Positions 41,843-47,291 of a stretch of 47,291 nt of DNA are shown here, piece after piece; the stretch's first letter is position 1, and every line of letters begins with the position of its first letter. The notes under the pieces were generated by a model, which saw nothing but the letters and a program-made list of their open reading frames with translations, searched no databases and was not told the DNA's origin. The position numbers and the translations under genes are program-made. Source of the stretch: an uncultured Acidiferrobacteraceae bacterium (GTDB taxonomy: Bacteria; Pseudomonadota; Gammaproteobacteria; Arenicellales; UBA868); assembly GCA_913062915.1 (NCBI GenBank), contig CAJXWH010000002.1, forward strand, positions 1 to 47,291, in the 5' to 3' direction.

Positions 41843-41845
41843 GGT

Positions 41846-42580
41846 TTACTCTGCCTGCTTCCAACGCAAAACAATGGTGTTGGCGTAAAGAAAAGCCGAG
41901 ATCAGTAAACCAAAATAGATCAGGTCTCGAAGATCAATCACGCCTTTGCTGATGTTCTCGAAGTGCGTCAGGAAACTCAAAGACGCAATCCCGTCAACCA
42001 GAGTCTGCGGGGCCCAAGACGTGAAAAAATCCAGCACCATCGGGAAACCCGAGGCTAGAAACACAAAACAAACGACCACCGTAATCACGAATGCAATCAC
42101 CTGGTTGCGTGTAGTTGCCGACAGACACGCGCCGATGGCGAGAAATCCGCCCGCCATTAGAAAGCTGCCGATGTACGCGGCTACAATTGCGCCGTTATCC
42201 GGGTCACCGAGATAGTTGACTGTGATCCAGATTGGAAATGTCAACAACAGTGCGACCCCTGTAAAAGCCCAGGCAGCAAGATATTTTCCGAGTACAGCCT
42301 GCCATGGCGTAATCGGCAGCGTCATCAGCAACTCGATGCTACCGGTCTTTCGCTCCTCCGCCCAAAGACGCATAGCGATTGCTGGCACCAGAAGCAGGTA
42401 GAGCCAGGGGTGAAAAACAAAAAACGGTGCGAGGTCGGCCTGACCACGCTCGTAGAAATTCCCAAGATAGAACGTGAATGTGCTCATCAACACCAGGAAA
42501 ATGACGATAAACACGTAAGCGACCGGGGTCGCAAAATAACTTTTCAGTTCGCGGCGAAACAGTGCGCTGATGGTATTCAT
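41846..42580 (-). CDS. ABC-2 type permease (GldF-like)
   Basis: A 244-residue membrane protein with six hydrophobic spans. It starts MNTISALFRRELKSYFATPV, a usual start for this permease group, and has RLWAEERKTGSIELLMTLPI, the conserved intracellular loop. Its ATG at 42580 overlaps the ATPase stop as ATGA; longer frames are spurious. With the ATPase and GldG it would form an exporter-like complex in the inner membrane. Confidence 0.93.
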   Translation of the reverse strand: MNTISALFRRELKSYFATPVAYVFIVIFLVLMSTFTFYLGNFYERGQADLAPFFVFHPWLYLLLVPAIAMRLWAEERKTGSIELLMTLPITPWQAVLGKYLAAWAFTGVALLLTFPIWITVNYLGDPDNGAIVAAYIGSFLMAGGFLAIGACLSATTRNQVIAFVITVVVCFVFLASGFPMVLDFFTSWAPQTLVDGIASLSFLTHFENISKGVIDLRDLIYFGLLISAFLYANTIVLRWKQAE

Positions 42581-43521
42581 GCGTGGCTGCCGCCGGTGAT
42601 TTCCCGAAACACTTGATCGAGTTGTCCAGTCTCGAGTTGCAAGCTGGTGATGTCCCAGTTCTGGCGCGAAATGAGATCGAAAACCTCCTGCCACGTTTCA
42701 CCGTCTCTGGTCTGGGCCCCTGCCAACACCGTAATGGTTCGACTGCTGGGGTCCACTTCGACACCGTCGATAGAAACCAGCTGAGCCAACGCCGCCTGTG
42801 CCTGATCAAGGTTTTCATTTGCCCCGACACTCAGGCGAACGGCATTGTGGTAACGGGAGCGACGGGCCAACTGCTCCGGGGTGTCGTCTGCGAGTATCGA
42901 TCCATTTGCGATGATGATCGCGCGTGTGCAGACGGCCTCCACTTCTTCCAGTATGTGCGTAGACAAAACGATCATCTTGTTGGTCGCCATTGACCGAATG
43001 AGTTCGCGCACCTCGTGCTTCTGGTTCGGATCCAATCCATCGGTCGGTTCATCCAGAATCAGTACTTCGGGGTCATGAATAATGGCCTGGGCCAATCCGA
43101 CCCTGCGTTTGAAACCCTTGGACAGGGTATCTATTGACTGATTTAGCACCGGCGCCAGATGCAGCGCCTCGATCACTGAATCCAAGCGGGTATTTCTGTC
43201 CGTACCTGTCAAATGACGAATATCTGCAACGAATTCGAGAAATGAACGCGGTGTCATCTCGGGATAACATGGCGCGCCTTCCGGCAAATAGCCGATACAA
43301 CGCCTTGCTTCCAATGGCGCTTGATCAATGTCATGGCCGCAGATTGAAATGCGGCCTACGGTCGGTGGCACAAAACCGGTCACCATTTTCATGGTGGTTG
43401 ACTTACCAGCCCCGTTCGGGCCTAGAAAACCAAGCACTTCACCTGGCGCACAACAAAAGCTCAGGTCATCTACAACGGTGTGCGAACCGTATCGCTTGGT
43501 AAGATTTTCTATTTTTAACAT
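42577..43521 (-). CDS. ABC transporter ATP-binding protein (GldA-like)
   Basis: A 314-residue ATPase from the ATG at 43521 (MLKIENLTKRYG). Walker A GPNGAGKS is at 34-41, the signature is in LSKGFKRRVGLAQAI, Walker B VLILDEPTDGLDP, and the switch His in STHILEEVEAV. The C-terminal extension of about 90 residues is typical of exporter ATPases. Upstream is a 390-base region without a clear gene. It drives the GldF/GldG complex; the cargo is unknown. Confidence 0.94.
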   Translation of the reverse strand: MLKIENLTKRYGSHTVVDDLSFCCAPGEVLGFLGPNGAGKSTTMKMVTGFVPPTVGRISICGHDIDQAPLEARRCIGYLPEGAPCYPEMTPRSFLEFVADIRHLTGTDRNTRLDSVIEALHLAPVLNQSIDTLSKGFKRRVGLAQAIIHDPEVLILDEPTDGLDPNQKHEVRELIRSMATNKMIVLSTHILEEVEAVCTRAIIIANGSILADDTPEQLARRSRYHNAVRLSVGANENLDQAQAALAQLVSIDGVEVDPSSRTITVLAGAQTRDGETWQEVFDLISRQNWDITSLQLETGQLDQVFREITGGSHA

Positions 43522-43914
43522 GGGTGGCCACAAAAAAACGCCCCGAATTCAAGGTGGCGACATCTTTTATCAAACTCCACTGGCGCTTTCAACATCTTGC
43601 AAACCCGGGCGGCGTTAAAAATCGCAAGATGCTCTGTGTATCGCCGAACAACTAAGCGCGGGGCTGGTCGATATCGCGTACTACCGAGATTGCGCATCAC
43701 AGCACCGCGAAAATTCGCGCGCGTCCACGATCATCTGTTCACCAAACTCTCCGAACTCTTCGACCGGGCGGATATCATACTCCCCACACTTCGAACCCCG
43801 CCTGAACGAGGCACTGGGACTATGGGCAATCCCATCGCCCCACACCCGGCAAACCCGCGGGGGTCGATCCACAACGCCGCACTCGACGCGATAATCGGCC
43901 TTTTGCGTTTCTAT
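43522..43914. other. Intergenic region upstream of the Gld-type ABC genes
   Basis: No intact gene is supported. An 8-base perfect inverted repeat, CATCTTGC at 43593-43600 and GCAAGATG at 43624-43631, is present and could be a regulator site for the minus-strand ABC genes. A plus-strand frame near 43720-43860 has a faint amidase C-terminal flavour, discussed under findings. Confidence 0.45.
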
Positions 43915-44865
43915 TCACGCCGCAATACCCCGAGTGGTAATGAACCGCTCTTCCAGAAAAGTGGTCATTTCATCGATGCAGATATCGCCCTGCGAGATAA
44001 CCCGCGTCACACAGACGAACAAGTGGATCTGGCCTTCGAATTCTCGATACTGTACAGGTACTCCCGCGTCTCGCAATCGATCGGCGTAAGTCCTCCCCTC
44101 GGCGCGCAAGGGATCGAACCCACCGGTTATGATCATCGTCGCTGGCTGACCGGACAAATCTGACGCGCGTAACGGTGAAGCTCTGGGGTCCGAAATATCT
44201 GCCGAATCGCCCAAGTAGTGACCGCGGAACCATTCCATTCGCTCGCGGGGGATAACAAAAGCATCCGGCATTTCCTTGAATGATGAAGTATCGAACGAAA
44301 AATCGAGTGACGGGTAAATCAGCAATTGAGCAATGGGCAGGGGCATACCCGATGGCACCGCCTGCTGGCTGACTACAGCGGCAAGATTCCCTCCGGCGCT
44401 GTCGCCAGCGACCGCAATTCGATGCTTGTCTCCGCCCCACTCATCTGTGTTCTGGCAAAGCCAGTCATAGGTAGCAATGCAATCGTCCACCGCCGCCGGA
44501 AACCGATGCTCCGGCGCCAGTCGATAATCCACCGCCGCGACCAGACACCTTGCGCCAAGCGACAACTTAGCGCATAGCGTGTCATGAGTATCGAGATCAC
44601 CTTGCACCCAACCGCCACCATGAAAATAAACAAGCACCGGAAGCAGGCCGCCTTCCGCTGAATTAGGCACGTACAACCGCACTGGAATCTCACCGGCAGG
44701 CCCCGGGATCTTTCGGTTCTCTTTGCGAGCCAAGCGAGGTGCCGGGGTCTCGAAGACCTCAATAAGGCGGGTGAGCTGGCGGCGGGATTCCACCGGCGTT
44801 GGCAATACTCCGGGTCTGCGTACCCGTTGAATGAATTCGGCCACGACCTGCGCTTTTGGATCCAT
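43915..44865 (-). CDS. Alpha/beta hydrolase, hormone-sensitive-lipase (HSL) family esterase
   Basis: About 316 residues from the ATG at 44865; a start 21 codons further up is possible. The HGGGW oxyanion motif is at 82-86, nucleophile Ser156 in GDSAGG, acid in GGFDPLRAEG and His in GQIHLFV. VDYRLAPEHRFPAAVDD is diagnostic of the HSL family. It hydrolyses short acyl esters in the cytoplasm. No clear operon partner; it stands between the Gld genes and the dioxygenase-like gene. Confidence 0.94.
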   Translation of the reverse strand: MDPKAQVVAEFIQRVRRPGVLPTPVESRRQLTRLIEVFETPAPRLARKENRKIPGPAGEIPVRLYVPNSAEGGLLPVLVYFHGGGWVQGDLDTHDTLCAKLSLGARCLVAAVDYRLAPEHRFPAAVDDCIATYDWLCQNTDEWGGDKHRIAVAGDSAGGNLAAVVSQQAVPSGMPLPIAQLLIYPSLDFSFDTSSFKEMPDAFVIPRERMEWFRGHYLGDSADISDPRASPLRASDLSGQPATMIITGGFDPLRAEGRTYADRLRDAGVPVQYREFEGQIHLFVCVTRVISQGDICIDEMTTFLEERFITTRGIAA

Positions 44866-45057
44866 CAAACGATCGCCTATCCTGCGCCTGCGCCCAACCA
44901 GGATTATCCGGACAACCCAGCTTGGCAACCTGGTAAGCGCGAGCCGAAAAAACAGCTTTGGTTGCTGATTGATTGTATTTGACTCCCTAACGTCGACCTA
45001 CCACCGCACTGAACGCCTCTTTATTTTGGCAATCTCGCCTTATCCACGTGGGCACGT

Positions 45058-45957
45058 TCACATCGTGGAGTTCTCTTCTTCCTGCTGCAGCGAAAAAATA
45101 GACGTATAGCCTCCAGACCAGTCGGGGGGAATTAAACATGTACCCGCATCGTGCCGCGCCCAGCGGGCAGGACTGCCACAGATGATGTGTTGGTCGTACT
45201 TGGACGACCGGGCAGGATTGACGGTATACGGCATTGCATCAGCCGCCGCGTACGCATTGAGCAGCAGTGGTCGAGGGCTTTTTGATTGGTTTTTTCTCGA
45301 ACCATGTACAGTTCGGCAGTTGTGGATGGTGATCGACCCCGCGGGTCCAGGGAGGTACACCTCTCTGGAGAGATCGAGTTTCTCGACGTCGTCGTCCGAC
45401 AAACACCCGACCCATGCTCCTTCGTCGCTGTATTGGTCAAATAACGGTCCCCGATGACTTTGCGCGATCACTCCCAGTGGCCCCTGATCATCAGTGCAGT
45501 CTTCCAGATACAGTCCCACGGTACACGGAGTGAAGTTGGTGTGCGGCCAGAACCCGATGTCCTGATGCCATTTCACTTCTTCTCCCCCACCTGCCCATTT
45601 GAAGTTCAACTTGGAGTGATGAAACTTGATATTGGGCCCAATTAGATCTGTCAGAATTCCGCTGATCGCGGTGGATGAAGCATATTCCCAATACGCGTCG
45701 TCGTAGTCGTTAGGGCTAGTCAGTCTTCGAAGTTTAGGTTCTTCGGCGCTGTGCCCGGTTTCTAAATCCCAAACCGCGTCAGAAACTGAAATCGACCGAC
45801 TGGCATCAATCGCTCTCGCGGTAGCAGCACGCAACTTTTCCAAAACCAGACTGTCGATGACCTTTTCAATTAGCAGATACCCGTTGTCAAAATACGATTC
45901 CTGTTGGGCACGTGACAACATGCTCGGAGTCCGGACAAGGATGTCTTCAGGCGCCAT
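45058..45957 (-). CDS. Phytanoyl-CoA dioxygenase (PhyH) family protein
   Basis: A 299-residue Fe(II)/2-oxoglutarate-type oxygenase. The start at 45957 is set by GGGAGGAAG just before the ATG. The iron ligands are His131 and Asp133 (WHQDIGFW) and His218 (TVHGSRKN), with a downstream Arg/Pro region for 2-oxoglutarate. FDNGYLLIEKVIDS at the N-terminus is family-typical. It hydroxylates an unknown organic substrate in the cytoplasm. It is divergent from a second PhyH-family gene at 46199; the two are only distantly similar. Confidence 0.93.
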   Translation of the reverse strand: MAPEDILVRTPSMLSRAQQESYFDNGYLLIEKVIDSLVLEKLRAATARAIDASRSISVSDAVWDLETGHSAEEPKLRRLTSPNDYDDAYWEYASSTAISGILTDLIGPNIKFHHSKLNFKWAGGGEEVKWHQDIGFWPHTNFTPCTVGLYLEDCTDDQGPLGVIAQSHRGPLFDQYSDEGAWVGCLSDDDVEKLDLSREVYLPGPAGSITIHNCRTVHGSRKNQSKSPRPLLLNAYAAADAMPYTVNPARSSKYDQHIICGSPARWARHDAGTCLIPPDWSGGYTSIFSLQQEEENSTM

Positions 45958-46198
45958 GAATCTTCCTCCCGTTATTACTGGCACTCGATTTGAACTCTTA
46001 GCGACTAACCAACGCCGAAACAACATAAAAACCGTGGCAAGAAAGTCCGTGTACCACCGCTACTTTACTGGTTTTCCCAGGCAAGTGCTGCCAAATTTCT
46101 GATCGCGATCTCGGACAATGATCCTGTGACTGGCTCGAAAGTCGTCCCTCGCCTCTTATATACTGTGTCCCGATTCGTAGGGCAGGAAATAGGATGAG
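45958..46198. promoter_or_regulatory. Shared upstream region of two divergent PhyH-family genes
   Basis: A 241-base divergent gap. On the plus strand TATACT at 46159-46164 could be a -10 element for the right-hand gene, followed by AGGAAATAGGATGAG as ribosome region. No clear palindrome or second promoter was made out. Confidence 0.35.
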
Positions 46199-47032
46199 AT
46201 GGGCAAACGACTGAGCAATACGGCGATCCAGAATTTTCATGAGCAAGGCTACTATCTGCCTCTCGACGTGGCCTCTGTTGAGGAAATCCAAGAAATGCGT
46301 CGCCAGCTTGAAGCATTCGAGGCAGAGAGTGGCGGCGCCTTGCAAGGGACTAACCGATTCAAAAATCACCTGCTTTTCAAGTGGCTGTCGGACTTAATTC
46401 GCTCTCCCAGAATTCTTGACGCCGTAGAAGACCTCATCGGCCCCAACCTGCTGGTCTGGTCAACCGACTGGTGGATCAAAGAAGCCCAATCGCCACAGTT
46501 CGTATCCTGGCACCAGGACAGTCAATATTGGGGTCTCGACACCCGAAAACTCGTCACGGTGTGGGTGGCGTTGTCACCCTCCACAACGGAGAGCGGTTGC
46601 ATGCGCATTCTGCCCGGCAGTCACCTGGGGCCCGATCTGCTACATAAAGACACCTTTCACGACGACAACATGCTGACCCGAGGTCAACAGATTGAAAATA
46701 TTGATGAAAATCTGGCGGTGAATCTCGAAGTTGACACCGGAAAAGCTGTGATCTTCGCATTTCGAATTGCCCATGCCTCTCATCCGAATCGAAGTAACGA
46801 TCGCCGAATTGGACTTGCCATACGCTACATACCCCCGGATGCTCGACAACAGTACGCTGAGACGGACAGCGCAACACTGGTGCGGGGGGAGGACACGGCG
46901 GGTCATTTTGAGCTGGAACCGGAACCGGTCTGTGATTTCGATCCTGTCGCGGTCAAATTCCACCGCCGGGCAGAAGAAGAACGACGCAAGATCCTTTACC
47001 ACGGAACGGACTGGACTACGCACCGCACATAG
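46199..47032 (+). CDS. Phytanoyl-CoA dioxygenase (PhyH) family protein
   Basis: A 277-residue Fe(II)/2-oxoglutarate-type oxygenase. It begins LSNTAIQNFHEQGYYLPLDV and has the iron ligands His105 and Asp107 (WHQDSQYWGL), His192 or His195 (AHASHPNRS) and Arg203 onward (DRRIGLAIRY) for 2-oxoglutarate. MRILPGSHLGP is the common loop after the metal site, and resembles the ectoine-hydroxylase and quorum-like subgroups, but the substrate is unknown. Right after its stop, in the same frame, lies a GMC oxidoreductase remnant. Confidence 0.94.
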   Translation: MGKRLSNTAIQNFHEQGYYLPLDVASVEEIQEMRRQLEAFEAESGGALQGTNRFKNHLLFKWLSDLIRSPRILDAVEDLIGPNLLVWSTDWWIKEAQSPQFVSWHQDSQYWGLDTRKLVTVWVALSPSTTESGCMRILPGSHLGPDLLHKDTFHDDNMLTRGQQIENIDENLAVNLEVDTGKAVIFAFRIAHASHPNRSNDRRIGLAIRYIPPDARQQYAETDSATLVRGEDTAGHFELEPEPVCDFDPVAVKFHRRAEEERRKILYHGTDWTTHRT

Positions 47033-47035
47033 AGT

Positions 47036-47155
47036 TTCCGCGTGCCGGCGAGTGTCTCGATCATGCCTGCCATGGTCTCGGCAAACATCCACGCAGCAAC
47101 GCTGATGATTGCGGAAAAGGCTTCCGACCTCATCCTATCTCGCCACCCGCAGTAA
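47036..47155 (+). pseudogene. C-terminal remnant of a GMC-family oxidoreductase
   Basis: Just after the PhyH stop, the same plus-strand frame reads FRVPASVSIMPAM, VSANIHAATLMIAEKASDLI and LSRHPQ before TAA. GMC oxidoreductases end in a nearly fixed motif, V-DAS-x-MP-x(2)-x-SANT-NA-x(2)-MIAEKA-D-I. The fit to this motif is good apart from a small insertion near ASVSIMP. Only the last 35-40 codons are present, so it is a deletion remnant joined to the dioxygenase gene. Confidence 0.75.
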
Positions 47156-47291
47156 CTGTTGGGCAAAACGACAGCGACGGAAAAGGCAATCGCGGCTTAC
47201 TCCTCCAGCGTAGGGCAAACCCCAGCTACGCGTGTTTGGTGCATCCGCCGACGGTAGCGGTCTGCGTCATACGGCTTGCCCCGATGCAAGA
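47156..47291. other. Window-end stretch without a recognised gene
   Basis: No gene is supported. A six-base inverted repeat, GCGTAG at 47208-47213 and CTACGC at 47226-47231, forms a possible hairpin; without a following T-run it is not a clear terminator. Confidence 0.35.

Noticed and set aside
39941-43521. Gliding motility locus
   Set aside because: GldA/F/G-type genes occur in many non-gliding bacteria, and none of the other gliding or type IX secretion genes is present.
43597-44163. Plus-strand open frame of 188 codons before and across the esterase gene
   Set aside because: More than a third lies antisense to the esterase and it has no ribosome site; only a short piece was kept as a weak amidase-remnant note.
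1-47291. tRNA, rRNA, CRISPR array, insertion sequence or prophage
   Set aside because: No spaced direct repeats, transposase or integrase motifs, rRNA-like sequence or clear tRNA cloverleaf was noticed on either strand; a dedicated scan was not possible.

Overview
The window looks like a chromosomal piece of an uncultured, probably marine or soil, Gram-negative bacterium (most likely a proteobacterium; this is inferred from gene content only). It has dipeptide-type ABC transport, Bcp, SIR2, MoxR/VWA, phytanoyl-CoA dioxygenase-like enzymes, LLM-class (luciferase-like) oxidoreductases and a complete-looking core of coenzyme F420 biosynthesis. No rRNA, tRNA, CRISPR array, transposase, integrase or phage gene was seen. 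The left ~9.4 kb is visibly richer in A/T, especially at third codon positions, than the rest.

Layout. 1-9.2 kb: catabolic and transport genes: an Ntn-type hydrolase, a flavin split-barrel protein, an SDR, a dipeptide-type ABC transporter split between two strands with no binding protein, an amidohydrolase and an alpha/beta hydrolase. 9.5-10.75 kb: a lone PLP aminotransferase. 10.9-21.1 kb (minus strand): the centrepiece, a tightly packed and largely translationally coupled series reading LLM oxidoreductase, a 111-aa unknown, an FrhB-like iron-sulfur flavoprotein, a two-subunit 2-oxoacid oxidoreductase (gamma-alpha fusion plus beta), CofE, CofD, CofC and FbiC (CofG-CofH fusion). A second LLM oxidoreductase lies just upstream at 21.4-22.2 kb. 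I read this as a cofactor-synthesis, cofactor-reduction and cofactor-use module: the 2-oxoacid oxidoreductase would pass electrons through FrhB to F420, and F420H2 would feed the LLM enzymes. That electron route is inference.

22.4-24.6 kb: an alpha/beta hydrolase, an XRE regulator with its own operator-like palindrome, and a PAS-like protein in an A/T-rich pocket. 24.6-33.7 kb (minus strand): S9 peptidase, DUF1989, GYD, SIR2, two small membrane proteins, an unknown, an amidase, a DUF2237 gene broken by one in-frame TGA, a VWA/CoxE-like protein and a MoxR ATPase. 33.9-39.1 kb: a DMT permease, a monooxygenase-like protein, an SDR, a small conserved protein, a binding-protein-like protein without signal peptide, Bcp and a hydroxypyruvate isomerase-like protein. 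39.2-43.5 kb: a GldA/GldF/GldG-type ABC system with a START-domain protein. 43.9-47.0 kb: an HSL-type esterase and two divergent phytanoyl-CoA dioxygenase family genes.

Several intergenic stretches hold gene remnants that a plain ORF search misses: an SDR C-terminus (26.55 kb), an ABC ATPase N-terminus cut at its Walker A (35.0 kb) and a GMC-oxidoreductase C-terminus (47.0 kb), besides the nonsense-broken DUF2237 gene. Together they suggest ongoing gene loss and rearrangement around the catabolic genes. All family calls come from reading motifs by eye; no database search was run.
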